Positions 9,660-23,200 of a stretch of DNA of 64,000 nt are shown piece after piece. Origin of the DNA: Acanthococcus lagerstroemiae. Lineage: Eukaryota; Arthropoda; Insecta; Hemiptera; Eriococcidae. Under the pieces are notes generated by a model that was given only the letters and a program-made list of their open reading frames with translations, ran no database searches and was not told where the DNA came from. The stretch lies in NCBI GenBank assembly GCA_031841125.1, contig CM063113.1:39772197-39836196 (forward strand), given 5' to 3'. The position numbers were made by a program, and so were the translations under genes. Numbering within the stretch: position 1 is the stretch's first letter; the number at the start of each line of letters is the position of its first letter.

Positions 9660-10400
9660 ACCAGACATTAAAACAAACAAGTTTTGAAAAACCTTAAAGA
9701 GTCTCACAAAAATATTGAACACATATCTTGAACATTTACTAGACTGAAATAGTTTCAGAAGTCTCAGTGAAGCACAGAATAGTTTCAAAAGATTTAATCA
9801 TGTTTGTAAGAGTTCTATAAAGAAGTTTGAAAAATCTATAGCAAGATTGGAATAATCTTAATCAATGTCGAAGAATCTTAAACCTGTGTGGATGATTTAC
9901 AAAGGTCTCAAATAAGTGTGACAGAATTTCAATTAGTCGTAATAAGGTCAAGAATAGTCTTTAAAAATCTCAGTCAAGCCAGGAATAGTCTTGAAACGAA
10001 TCTTGAAGATCCTTATAGAAATGATAAAAACATGTTAAGAAGTCTTGAAAAGTTTGAACAACATTTAAGAAGGCTGAAAGGGTCTTAAAGAGTTCAAACT
10101 CAGCCAGATCGATGTCAAAAAAGCCGAAACGGATCGAAGAGTCTGAAATAGGTAACATAGTTACGAAAAAGTTCTCAGTGATTCTGAAAAAAGTATAGAA
10201 AAAATATCAAAGAACCTAAAAAATCTTTAAAAAGTCTCGAAGCTTGGGATAATGTTGACCGCGAGTCTGTAAGCGATGTAAAAAGTGTCTTACATGTATT
10301 AAAGAGTTTAAAAAATCTAAAACGTAGCAAGAGCCTTAAAGAAGCCTTTAAGAGTCATAAGCAAGAATTGAAGAGGCTTGAAGATGTTTATCAGGCTATA
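9660..10400. repeat. Degenerate short quasi-repeat array (AGTCT / TTAAA motifs)
   Basis: The block is filled with loosely spaced variants of AAGAGTCTTAAA, AGTCTCAAA and AATCTTGAA every 15-30 bp on one strand. It lacks a strict period, and open frames in it are short, Lys/Leu-rich and by-products of the repeat. It is duplicated in unit 2. Confidence 0.5.
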
Positions 10401-10764
10401 TTTGTACGTGAGAATGATCAAAATCGATATTTCCGATCATTTAACACGAGGAGCAAAGATCGGTCTCGTTTGTGAGGAATCCACCGTTAGTTTGTTTTTA
10501 TCACAATTTTAATTTCCAGTCATGTTGTAGAAAAATGATTTCATTAAAATTTCCCCGAGAATAACTCTACATTTTTCAAAATTTAAAACATCGTATCACC
10601 ACCTGTACATGTCATTGGAGCGATTATTTGCTTACTCAAACAAGGCAAGTCTTAAATCTGCCCCCCGGTGTCAGCCCTTTTGATTCCGAGTCCGAATACA
10701 CTAGTACAAAAGTATCATCATTGAGTCAAAACTCAGCACTTTTTGACGCGCCTACGGTTAGCAT

Positions 10765-10815
10765 GTAAAAAGTGTCTTACATGTATAAAGAATTAAAAAA
10801 CTAAAACGTAGCAAG
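10765..10815. repeat. Templated filler at the duplication junction
   Basis: The 51 bp between the two units (GTAAAAAGTGTCTTACATG onward to AAAACGTAGCAAG) copies 10277-10333 from inside unit 1, with several bases missing. Two bases (AT) are shared at the left switch point. This is either break-induced template switching or a patch of uncorrected reads. Confidence 0.7.
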
Positions 10816-12861
10816 AATATTCAAAATTATTTACTTATCACCTTATTTTGATGACGAATTCTAACAAACAAAAAACGCAGTTTTAGACATTCGACGATTT
10901 CTTTCTCAAAACCATTTATTTTTGGCTGTTGACCTAAACTATTCTTATTATATGTTCGGAGGTACACTTTGTTGCTTTTACTTTTTTTTTAACGATTGTC
11001 GTTTCGTCCAGATTGACGTGCGCACAATTACCCGCTGCGCACAATTCCCCCACCTTCCCCTAGACTGTAAAACTTATCCGGGAGCCGATATTGACAGTGA
11101 TCATAACTTGGTAGTAATGAAATACAGTCTTAAATTGAAGAAACTTGATATAGAAAAGAAGAGGTAAAAAGATGGAATTTTGAAAAAGTTGGAAAATATT
11201 ACTAGTAGAAAGAAATATCAAGAGGATATTGTATTTCTAGACTGTTATGAGATTGTTTAAAAGCCTCGTCAAGCTAAAACAGTAACATGGGTATTTTATA
11301 CTTTTTCCCGGTGGAGAGGAAGGAAGGAAAGAATGTATACCTAATTACTTTTCAAGACCCTTCCAGAATTGTTCAAGGGTATCTTTAAAACTTTCCCGGA
11401 TTTATACGTAAGATTACTACTCTACGCTTTACACAGAATTTTCAGACTCTTCCAGACGTTCATAGAACTCATTCAGACTGACTGACAAGTGTTGTCAGGG
11501 TGTCTAACAAAATCGAATTTTGAAAATAAATGACCTCCTCTCCTCTGGTATCATTTTACAGGAAAAATTCGCCAATGCGCTCTACCAAGGGAAGTTGGAT
11601 ACACTGAGAATTGCCCCAAATTACGTAATTTTAACTTCTTTTTCGGACTTGTTTCAGATTATTATTTCACAATCCACAGAAGCGTTTCAGCCTCCTTGGG
11701 ACTTTTCCGAAATTATTAGAGACCCATTTAAGTATTCTTAAGACTTAACCAGACATTAAAACAAACAAGTTTTGAAAAACCTTAAAGAGTCTCACAAAAT
11801 ATTGAACACATATCTTGAACATTTAACTAGACTGAAATAGTTTCAGAAGTCTCAGTGAAGCACAGAATAGTTTCAAAAAGATTTAATCATGTTTGTAAGA
11901 GTTCTATAAAGAAGTTTTGAAAAATCTATAGCAAGATTGGAATAATCTTAATCAATGTCGAAGAATCTTAAACCTGTGTGGATGATTTACAAAGGTCTCA
12001 AATAAGTGTGACAGAATTTCAATTAGTCGTAATAAGGTCAAGAATAGTCTTTAAAAATCTCAGTCAAGCCAGGAATAGTCTTAAAACGTATCTCAAAGAT
12101 CCTTATAGAAATGATAAAAACATGTTAGGAAGTCTTGAAAAGTTTGAACAACATTTAAGAAGGCTGAAAGGGTCTTAAAGAGTTCTAAACTCAGCCAGAT
12201 CGATGTCAAAAAAGCCGAAACGGATCGAAGAGTCTGAAATAGGTAACATAGTTACGAAAAAGTTCTCAGTGATTCTGAAAAAAGTATAGAAAAAATATCA
12301 AAGAACCTAAAAAATCTTTAAAAAGTCTCGAAGCTTGGGATAATGTTGACCGCGAGTCTGTAAGCGATGTAAAAAGTGTCTTACATGTATTAAAGAGTTT
12401 AAAAAATCTAAAACATAGCAAGAGCCTTAAAGAAGCCTTTAAGAGTCATAAGCAAGAATTGAAGAGGCTTGAAGATGTTTATCAGGCTATATTTGTACCG
12501 TGAGAATGATCAAAATCGATATTTCCGATCATTTAACACGAGGAGCAAAGATCGGTCTCGTTTTGTGAGGAATCCACCGTTAGTTTGTTTTTATCACAAT
12601 TTTAATTTCCAGTCATGTTGTAGAAAAATGATTTCATTAAAAATTTCCCCGAGAATAACTCTACATTTTTCAAAATTTAAAACATCGTATCACCACCTGT
12701 ACATGTCATTGGGAGCGATTTATTTGCTTACTCAAACAAGGCAAGTTCTTAAATCTGCCCCCCGGTGTCAGCCCTTTTGATTCCGAGTCCGAATACACTA
12801 GTACAAAAGTATCATCATTGAGTCAAAACTCAGCACTTTTTGACGCGCCTACGGTTAGCAT
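10816..12861. repeat. Tandem duplication, unit 2
   Basis: The second copy of 8728-10764, carrying the pogo right terminal repeat, LINE endonuclease end and AGTCT quasi-repeat. Its first 60 bp differ by several indels from unit 1; the remainder is nearly identical. Confidence 0.9.
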
Positions 12862-13345
12862 AAATCTGTACGTTATCCGTTTTTCAAGTTTTGAGAAAGA
12901 AAAGAAGAAAAAAACAATCGAAGATCCCTAAAGTGTTAACAAAACGCGACTCAAAAATCATGTCTTTACAACAAATATTTGAACACTGATAAATTCAAGA
13001 AGAAAAATGTGTCTATTTTACGAAGAGATTTTAACATGAACATCAGTATTTTGTCCCACAGACATTGCCTCCTCTTTTCCTACAATCCACACACTAGTTA
13101 TTGCCTTGCACTTTTTTTTTCTCTTCATTTTTATACGAGTTTTCGTGCTGTAAGAAAAAAATGTTTTTTTGGATGAACATTGTTTTGGCTTAAAAATGAA
13201 TTTTATTTTTTTTTAAATCAGAGAATTATAAAATTTTGTGAAGAAAAAATCCAGACAATGAAAATGATTATCATGATATATGAGATAACGTTATTGGCTC
13301 TTTTAAGATCGAAAATCTGAGAAACGAGTGAGTTAATAAAATATT
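12862..13345. other. AT-rich spacer, nothing recognised
   Basis: T- and A-rich runs only, with no gene or repeat boundary seen. Confidence 0.4.
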
Positions 13346-13719
13346 CAGGGACGTGCTGATAGGGGACGGGGGGGCAACTTACACTCCCCACCTGTAGGAA
13401 TTTTTTCCTCAGCCGTTGGGAAAATTTACCATTTCAGTCAGGTGAATTGGGAATAACCAACAAGTTGAAATATTATTTTTATTTGCTTTGATACTTGGGA
13501 ATTGAGTTGAGAAGTTGGTAAAACCGAACAAGGCAAAAGAGATTTTTCTTCTTTTGCTTTGATACTTCGGAATTTTGAGTTGAGTCAGTTGGAAAAATCC
13601 AACAGGTCAAAAGGTTTTTTTTGTTTTTGCTTTGATACCTGGGAATTCTGAGTTGAGTCAGTAGGGACTTTCACAATTTTTACCCCCTCCCCCCAGAAAA
13701 ACTCTTCGGTGCGTCCCTG
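13346..13719. mobile_element. MITE of the CAGGGACGTACC family
   Basis: The ends are CAGGGACGTGCTGATAGGGG and, inverted, CAGGGACGCACCGAAGAG. Internally TTGGGAATT..GAGTTGAGTCAGTTGG is repeated three times (about 13494, 13566 and 13645), an internal expansion compared with the 230 bp copy at 33993. Confidence 0.65.
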
Positions 13720-15939
13720 CGTTTATTTTTCCGATTCCAGTCCCTTTTGAGTCAAGGTAGTATCAGCTGAATGGTGAAATACATACGTATTTCTACGAGC
13801 ATAAAAATGCGAGAAATTTTTAGTACCTAATTACACGTATTTCGATCAGTTGAAGGCTCAAATTTCGATTCATTATCATTCTTATCGTTATCATTGCTTC
13901 ATATAGACGAATCGAGAATAACATTTATAAAAGAGCGTGCATGTTTGCTAAAGACGACGACCTTTATTCGAAATGAGATTACTAAGTGGAAATACACGAG
14001 CATAACAAAATAGATCAATAAGCTATCAAGACAGCGTCTGCAATGCCCGTCTACTCAGTAGGGTGTGCGGGATGGGTGAGTGGAACGAAAAAAAAGAGTT
14101 GGAGTTTGGATGTTAAATACGGTTTAAAGGTTGTATTTAGCCGTTCAAATGTTGGATGCGAAATTTCAAAAAATGTCAAAATATTGTCCTATGACTGGCC
14201 GACCTTGAAATATTTTTACTCATGGCACAGGTCATTCCGTGTTAGTTCGACCAGCGGTGGCTCCTGACCTTTTCGATTTTGACCACATTGGCCGATAAAG
14301 CTTCAGTGTACCCCGTCAGTAATAAACTGTTTTTAGCAAAATGTTCACTCGATCTCCAGCTTTCGATATTTTTCAAAAATAGCCACTTTCAATATACACA
14401 ATTAATTTTTCGTTATTTCGCCGGAACAGAATCCAGGTATAGAGCTTCACGAGGTCTTCTTGTAAAATACTAGAGGTTCGAAATATTTTATGAAATACAT
14501 TTTGTAAATTTCAAATTTATTGTTTTAAGATACAAGATGTCTAATAAAATCCGTTCTCTATTTTTATTTCTGACCAAAAAGACGGATCGAGATGTGAAAA
14601 AGCTGGTTCTTCATTTCGTATAGTATCTAGTATCTTTCTGAAAGAAACAATTTTCTATCCTCCAAAAAGGGATGAACTAAAAGGTCCAACAACTTTAGAT
14701 TTTCAAAAATTAGTATTTATCAAATTATTGAAAAGGGGGACAGAGATGGAGAGGCGTTATCAAGATAACTGGGATGCATCCCATGATGGGGAACTACATG
14801 TGGACGTTGACAAGAGAGGATGAATCCAATCACAGACGAAGAATTTCTCGAAATAATTTTCCGCGTAGGAGTATTTCCGATTTTTAACGTATTTACTTGA
14901 CATGTAAAATTTTAACTAGAAAAAATGAGTTATTTATTTCGTTAATAAAATTTGATTAAGTTAATCAGTTTATTTTGAATATAAAATAGGTTAGCCCAAA
15001 AAATACTTGAGAACGAGCATCAGTCTCAAGTTATTTTTGGCCAACCTCTGAAAATTTTATTTCAAGGTTTCCTGCATCATCCAGGGATATGCCATACGAC
15101 TGACGCATGTTTTTGGCATCTACGGCTCCCAAATAACCGTACCCACGGATAAAATCGACTGGAACAAGAAGTTTCCAAAATTTTATTGCCTAGAGTTATG
15201 GGATTGCCTACATAATCTTCCACTGGATGGGAATTTACTAATTTCTTCCTGACCTTTTGGTAAATTCCTTGAAATTTTCTGACGTTTTCTTGACTTCCTG
15301 GCCTTATAAATACCTTGGCCCTACTTATGTATAGTTAGATACACACTCCATTATATTCTCGTGCAGAAGCGCCTAGTGAATTCGCTTATCGATGCTTCGT
15401 AAAGCAGGTAAGTATAAGTGTCTCAAACGTGTAACCAAAACGCTTTTTAATTTTACTCTTTTACGAGTCATCGACAAAAACTTCGGTTTAGTAATTGAAC
15501 CACATAGTTCAGAAACAACGTTAGTCCCAAAATTTCGAAAATCGGTTTCTACAGAAAATCCGAGTTCCGTTAAGTGAAATTTAGACTGAAACTCTGAAAT
15601 GAAACATGTGGCAGACGGATCTGCAACCACGGGAGAGCATTTTCATGTCTCACAGCCATGAGTTCATTGATCTTGATCTTTGCTGGGCCCTGCGCGACTG
15701 CAGTCTGCATCCATGTTGTTAATAGAAATTTCCATGGGAATTTCAACCACTGAACTGAATTGTCATCATGAAGAGCTAAATCATTCGGACTAACTTCGTG
15801 TCGGAGGGAGCGTAATGTAATAGTTATATCACTGTTAACTGCATCCTTTAGCATACTACGTATAATAAAGGCTATTTTGAATTTGAATGAATTTGAATAA
15901 GTTGGGAAATTTGGACAGTTGTACTTTTCTGTTTTTTAC
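13720..15939. other. Intergenic DNA, nothing recognised
   Basis: No family-level coding signal on either strand; the open frames near 14043 and 15373-15854 look random. A TTTGAATTTGAATGAATTTG run at about 15873-15896 resembles a short retroelement tail. Confidence 0.4.
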
Positions 15940-16172
15940 AGGGGCAAAAATAAGGGGGCACGGGGACAGCTTGCCCTAAGCCTCCACACCGGAGTTGGGA
16001 AATTTTAGTAGATGGATCAAAAGTTGGGAAAATCCAACAAATAAAAGTTTTTTTTAAAAGGCCAATACAAAAAACTTTTGATAACTTGGGAATTTTGAGT
16101 TGAGTCAGTTGGGACTTCAACAATGACCCCCCCCCCCACACACACACACACAAATTCTTCGGTACGTTCCTG
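15940..16172. mobile_element. Decayed MITE of the CAGGGACGTACC family
   Basis: The right end, read inverted, is CAGGAACGTACCGAAGAAT. The internal AACTTGGGAATTTTGAGTTG and GTCAGTTGGGACTT segments are shared with other copies, and the left end is eroded. A C9 run followed by (CA)n lies at 16129-16152. Confidence 0.5.
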
Positions 16173-17276
16173 CAAGTAAAGAGGTTACATTTTTTTTTTC
16201 TCTCCTAACACGAGTCGATTTTTTTCCACAAGGATGAAACGCAAAATAGCCGTATTTTGGAAGATTTTTCTTTTAATTTGGCAAAATATATGGGAAAAAA
16301 ACGAAAGACATGAAATATGTAAAAATTTGCATTTTTACCTCAAAAGTTATGTAAACTAGGCAAAATGAAATGTGGCTCAAGACGCAGGGATTTTTCTGAA
16401 ACGTAAATATTTTTCATCATTTATGGGATTAGAGATGACCTAAAAAATATGCATTTACATATTTATGAAGCAAGTTGGTTCCGCAAACTGAATTGGAGCC
16501 GAATACTTCACGTTTCTAATTTTTAGATTTATTGCGCACCTTTTTGAACGAGTTGAAATAAATTTATTATAAGTTAATGAAATCACTAACAATTAGTTTC
16601 TTTTTAAAAGGCTTCTAGAACCCTGAATTCTGAGTTATTATGAAATAACACACGTATTTACGCGAGATACCAACTAAGTCCAGCACATTGAAACTCCGAT
16701 AGATATTGCGCAAATGTGCAGAGATTATTTGTGTGGTAATGTTTACTCTCACTACTAATGCATCGAGTGCTGCAGAAACCACGTTAGAAGGCTGTAAACT
16801 GTTTTATTTTGTTCCTAAAAAGTTTAGCTTTTTGGACTTACGTGGTTTCTGAAATATACGATTCAATTAGAACTATCGTTGAAAACTCCGTACTTAATTG
16901 ACTGGAAATTTTTTCTCACGCTGTTGACAACTACTCACATTTTCCGACAAATAAAGTGTAGGTGTTTGCCTATATGAGCTCGTATAGTTTGGAAATTTAA
17001 TCGCACCACCGGCAACATATTATCGAATGATAGTAGCCGCCGGTTTTGTACAACAGAAGGGCGTACTTTAATTAGTATTTGCAGGTAAACCGAAAATATT
17101 AAATTACTGTATTTTGAAATCACAGCCGAAGGTTGAAACATCCTCCTAACTTATAAAGAGAAGTATTAAAAAAAACAATTCTTCATTTTTGCTTGTTCGC
17201 GCGCGCAAAAAAATAAGAAAAAATACAGAAAAGAACCGTGAGTTTGACCCGTTACCGAGCAGTTTAGACAGAAAAA
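16173..17276. other. Region upstream of NPC2 copy A
   Basis: No clear TATA/Inr pair or repeat family is seen; the last 60 bp before the ATG at 17277 should be 5'UTR. A GCGCGCGC-like tract occurs near 17198-17208. Confidence 0.35.
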
Positions 17277-20200
17277 ATGTTGCCGTACCTCTTCGGCGTA
17301 ATTTTGGTTTTTTTGTGTTCATCGACTACAGCTTTAGAAGTGAAACAATGTCCAGGAAGTAAGTCGATATAAAAGCTTATTCAAGTTGAACCATGCTAGG
17401 CTTCGAGGTTCGTAATTAAAAAAAAAGAAAATCTCGCATAGACGGCTTCGAGAGACCCTTCGTGGAAGCTTTCAATATCGTCCAACTCCGGCAGCGTAAA
17501 TCTGCATAATTTACTATCACAGGCGCAATCAGGAATCACCTTTGGAAGGGGTTGAACCAAAGAAAAGTGGGGGCAAACTTTCTACGAAAAAGTAAAACAA
17601 TTAACTTGTAATTTTTAGCTTAAAATTCTACAGAAGTTTAATTTTGAAAATATTCGGAGGGGCTACAGCCCCTACAGCCCTGTCCTGGTTTCGCCCATGT
17701 TGACTATAATATGGCGGCGTGCTGCTAATACACACTCCTCAGCTATACCTAGGTGTCAAGTAAAGTGCCTACTTGGAATCTAATTTTGTCGGTTGTTCAG
17801 GCTTATAACGTCAGGAAAAGGACAACGGGGGAATTTTCCCTAAGGCAGCCAATTTCCCACCGGAAATTTTCATTTTTTTCTCCTATAACACTTTTTCTAG
17901 TTATTATTTGTTTTGGTCTTTTATATTTCATAACTTACGAGCTTACGTGTTATCCAATAGTGTACTAAACTTTCACATTCTGTTTAATGTAGAGTAAAAA
18001 AGGTATAATTACGAACAAAGGTAGAAACATGGACCACGCCCTTATAGGAACTACGGCTAGCGCTCCTGGCGAACTAATCCCGAAACATGTTACTAGACAT
18101 TGAAACAACATTATTCTACCCAGTTTTCGGTACTCCAGTTCAATTCTTTAGACGCTGTGTGAAGTTGCTTATTTTTCACCATGTTATCAGCTCATACGTA
18201 TAGTTAAAATTTGTTGAATATTGAAGTTCATTTATTTCGAAGATTATTAAACGTGAAGAAACTGAAAAAAAAACACGACAGTATGTACTTAGCAAAAAAC
18301 TCTACTCTTTTTATACATGTGATATTTGAAAAATATGAGGCACTCGGTGAAAAAGTACCGTCGGAAAAGTGAATGTTGCCCTACAGCACAAAATGTGTTT
18401 TCAAGTTGGGGAAACTGCTCCCAGACACACCTGACCACGGTGTACAGTAGGGAGTAGAGTTGTCTAGGATGTGATATTTCAAGTCTACAAACTAATTAAA
18501 ATCTACAGGCTGGTATTTGGAAAAGGTACCATAAGTCGCGTCGATCTTGTTTACATTTGTGCGCACATCATTACCATAACTGCGCACAGTAATTATCGCG
18601 ATACCGATAAGTCCATTGTTTTCAAATGTATAGTCTTGCAGAGAACATCGTTTTCGGACTTATCAGTTTTTCAAAACAAACCTTTCACTTGTTCTTCATA
18701 CGGACTATCATCTTCAAATCTGTATTCTTCTACTTACATATGCATCGACTGCCTGTGTGAACTTTGCAGGATGTTTTGGTACATATTCGCAGGTCATCGG
18801 AATAAAATCTGAGACGGATTGGCGCAGGAGACGCCGAAACATCGATTTTTTCCGGTATTTTTCTGTTCTATATCTTTAAACGCATTTTTCTCAGACTTAA
18901 GATTTCACATCCTCAAGCTTCAGCTACTGTTTTTATTTCAATCTGTACTGAAAGCTAGAGACTTGATTTATTTTTTTTTGAAATGGAGGTAATACATTTG
19001 AAGAGCTGACTTTCCAAAGTGTCCTTAGTGGAAACACAGAAGTTTGGGAAATTAAAAAACAAATGCAACTAAGGTCGTATGTATGTCTGTGATTTACTAT
19101 CATTGCCGTATCAGTGCTTTGAACGCATATAACTCGCCTCTTAATAGAGATAAAAATTCGCGGTGAACGCTGGAATATGTATTTTCTTCTTCTCAACCAG
19201 ACAGCGCTAAAATTTCAGTTTCGGTAATTTTGGACTAAGCGTGTTTTGAAAGTCAGGTCCTTATTTGTGCTCTATCAGATTCTACCAAAAACTGAAAAAC
19301 AATTTCTCCGACATGACACCTTTTCACAGCGCGCCTCACAAATTTTTATATTCAGGGTAGAATGGTTTTTATGATTTTTTGAATTTTTTAACGTGGTTCA
19401 TATTTATACTTAACACCTCAATTTTCAGTTTCACAAAACTTGCGGTAGTTGGGTAATTTACAAAAAGTTAAAAAAAAATGTTTTGATCCATAACACTATA
19501 GACTATATACTTCACCTTTTAATAACATATTGCTATTTAAAACAGTATAATTTTGAGCCGAGTTATTGATAAAAAAAGTTGGGGTGGTCCATAATTATCG
19601 CTTTTACTCTACATAGGTAGCTGGATGGTCCAATATAAAACTTTATTCAGAAAGTTTCGCTCCCAAGAGTTGTATTAATAAAAGAGGACATGGCATGAAT
19701 GATGAGAGAAAACTTTTAATGTACTGGAAGAAACGTAGTAAGATACTGAACGGGGCTTTTATAATTTACATTCACTAGAGCTGATCGAGAAAAACTAATG
19801 TTGTATTTGAATTCAGCGCCCCAAAAATACCTAAAATCTGTTATAAAATCCTCGGCACCAAAACCACTGTTTACCAGTGTAATAAGAAAAATCAATCACC
19901 GAAAAAGAATGATGTATTTCCTGATTCCCCCCCATTTTTTAGCATTACAGAAAAAATTGAACACCCATGCCCATCTGTAACTTAACTTTCTGAAGTGTTT
20001 GTGCACATATTCTGATATTATATTGGCCCCACTACACTTACCACTTTATACATTGTCAAAAGAACAAAAACCTGGCTCACCAGAGTGATTCCCTCTCAGG
20101 GGGCCCATATTACCAGTCGGTACCTTATGTGTAAAACAATTATTTCATGCCGTGATTATTAATTTAATTATACCGTGAATTTATTATTTCAGCCGTGCAA

Positions 20201-23200
20201 TTTTCTTAATGTGATGTGATTTTCTGATAATGATAGGATTTTATAAAATGTATGTGCAAAATATTCTTCATGCGTGCTGAAATTTTTTTTGTTGTGAATT
20301 AGTCTTTTTCCTGATGGGCGATTAAATGGCACCCAACTTTTTTGAGTCGAACCAATATTTTTGGTCAAATTTATTTTTTATAGTTTTTTAAAGCAAAATT
20401 GGAATTTTTCTAGCAATATCTTATGTTAAACTTCGCCCCGGGTGTACGACTCCTAAGTATATACGTCAATTTCAAATAAAAATTATTTTGGCTAGAGTAT
20501 TTTTTGTTGGGAGCCCAACTAGTTATTTGAAAAACGCCTTTCGGGACCATCTTATTAGGTAGGTTTAATACCTTTTTTTTTTTTTTTTTCTTTCTTTTTT
20601 TTTGATGACTTCCACATAATTTGTCTCCTTCTCCCTCCAAAAAATCTGACTGTCTCCGGAAGAAGTGGGTACGCTAATTATTCCAATTTGTAAAAATACT
20701 GTTTCGAGTAGCTCTCAGTATGTTTCTCAAGTTCGGTATAGCACTTTTACGTGGGATATGCGATATTTTACCGAAAAATGTGATGTATTTATTCTTGGTA
20801 AAAGAGTTCACCTCCCATTAGAAGCTTGTCTCGGCCTCTTTCGGAAATAAATCTGCCAGCATCCATGCATCGGCTTCTTATACGAATTCAGTTTCCGTAT
20901 TTTAGTTTAGCCATAAAATGGGGGGGGGGACTTTAATTTGACACTGATAAAATCTTTGGAGATTCAACTCGTGTGTGCTATCTACATATCATCGACGAAA
21001 CTGTCGAATAATTAATCGGGTACCTATTTGAAACAATTTTTCTATTTTTTTTCTTCTGCGGGAAGAGAAGATATTATATTAAAAACATATTTTACCTTAT
21101 TGTAAACCGGACTCTAATTTAAGAGAAATAATTTAAGAATTTTATTGCTTTTGTATATTATGTTGAATAAAAAAGTTTTTAAAAACAAATTTTTTTAACA
21201 AGTAATATAAAAATGAGTAAATAAAAAATGAAACATCAATGAATAACTTTGTCAAGGAATAACAAAAGTAAGCGAAAAATCAGTTTTTTCTCTTAAAACT
21301 TTAAAGTTGTTCTTCTCAAAACGAACCTTTTTATAATAATGATCTTCAAATCAGCCTAACTCCGTGAGTTTTTGAGATAGAAGACTGGGATTGGCGCCAT
21401 TGAATTCAGCGTAAAATTTTCTATAAGAGTAAATCAAAAAATCAATTTTGATATTTTTAACCTTAAGGTCCCTTTTCTGAGCTCTCATCACATATGATAT
21501 TTCGCGGGAACGCAGAAAGCTCAAGCTGTAGTAGTGGCGTAGCTCCGGGGGGAGTCTGAACCCCCTTGGGACTTCGTCAGGTAATGGGTTTCTCATTTTA
21601 GCATCCCCTCCAACTCCCTCTCTCCCTTTGGTCAAGACCAGATCCCCCTAGAACTCTACGCTGACTACGCTACTATGCGTTGTAGAGAAGCAAGTCGGAG
21701 AAGTGAGTCCGCAGAACAGAAAAAAACATTCTAATTTTCCGGACCGGGAAACTCGCAATAATTAGTTACAGTAATAAGCTACCTGCTTGGGGATCTCTGC
21801 ATACAGTTAACAGGTTTGCCGAATCAGATACGAGGATACGAAGCTTCATTTGGACGCTGTTAAGCGTAACAGAACCAACCGACAAAATCTGTTTTTTGAG
21901 AACACGTAATTGGAAGTTCAAGAGCCATGTGTAGAAACTATATGACATAGCGTTTACTGATAAGCTTTCTTCAACGTGAGTGCTCATTTTTGAATCGGGG
22001 CCCAATTTTGAAAAATTCTACGTTTTACGCTCTTTCCAACGATACCTAATAACTCACTTTGTCAAAAAATGGTCGGTTGGTTCTGTTACGCTTAACTGCG
22101 TCCATTTAATAGAATATTTTCCGACATACCCTTTTCAAATTCAATTTCGCTAAATTTGTGGGCCTTTGCATTGACTTCCGGGTATTAGCTCCGCCAGACA
22201 ATTTTTCACGCGTTTTCTTTCTCGATAATTTGATTGGTATTCGAAGTTCCAGTGGGGAGTTGGTCTCACTTTCCTCGTCAGACTATCTCTTCTTGTTAAT
22301 TAAACTGATATCGCTTTAATTTTGATCCACAGACGTTCTACTCCCAGAATCGGTCGAAATAACGAACTGCGTTAAACCACCTTGTCCATTGAAGAGAGGA
22401 ACGAATATGACTTGGAACATGATCTTCACCGCCGGTAAGAATAATTCCTTCACGTTATCGCAATTCGGAGGACAAAACTTATACTTCGATTATTTTTCAT
22501 TGGATACGTGAATGATGAAGAACGGTAGAAACAATGGGTTGTGACTGAAACGGAGCTAAAAATTAGTTCGCAATAAATTACGTCGCTACCTAACCGGTCA
22601 CTGACGCGATACTCGAAAGGGTAGTTCCTGTGGCCGGGGGTGCGGTGTCATTGGGGCCACTTTGGCATGCGTGCATCGCCATACATCCCACCACACCAAT
22701 TTTGCAGCGTTCGTGTTGAAACGACAGCCCGCGATTGGCTGGAGCTTACAACCACCCGACCGATTTTGTGACCATAGTATTGCCGTAGATGGGAAGACGA
22801 AAAATGTACCACCAAGACATTGTCCAAGATTGTACTAGATTTTAAATGAAATGTACCGCAAAAATGTGTGATCTTTGTATCAAAATGTAGAAGAAAGATT
22901 TACGGTCGAAATCTTTAAAACGTACCAAAATCCGCTGAATCATATATTAAATATACCAAAACGAACCAAAAAATGACAAAACGTACCAGAAAATGTATCA
23001 GATTCTACCAAGAATGATAAAATTGGGCTAAAACATACAAAAATAGTTGAAATCACCAGACATTGTACCAGTGCTGGATTAAGGGGCTTAGTTGCCCTAG
23101 GCCAAAAAATTTTTACCGCCCCTATGATCCATAAGAAACCGCCATGTACTATTGCATTATTATTAACGTTTTCGAAAAATTCGCCGTCCTCGAAAATCTA

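Larger units (their letters stand above)
8728..10764. repeat. Tandem duplication, unit 1
   Basis: This segment is repeated almost exactly at 10816-12861 (offset about 2.09 kb). It contains the right end of the pogo element, the LINE fragment CKTYPGADIDSDHNLV and a quasi-repetitive tail. Most differences from unit 2 are single-base losses in homopolymers, for example TTTACTAGAC versus TTTAACTAGAC and GTCATTGGAG versus GTCATTGGGAG. Confidence 0.9.

Noticed and set aside
9888..10088. 66-codon frame, repeated at 11978-12178, Leu/Lys-rich
   Set aside because: A by-product of the AGTCTTAAA quasi-repeat; presence in both units only reflects the duplication.
18829..18850. GAGACGCCGAAACATCG as a sign of a Penelope-like element
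   Set aside because: A single short string with no GIY-YIG or RT motif nearby.
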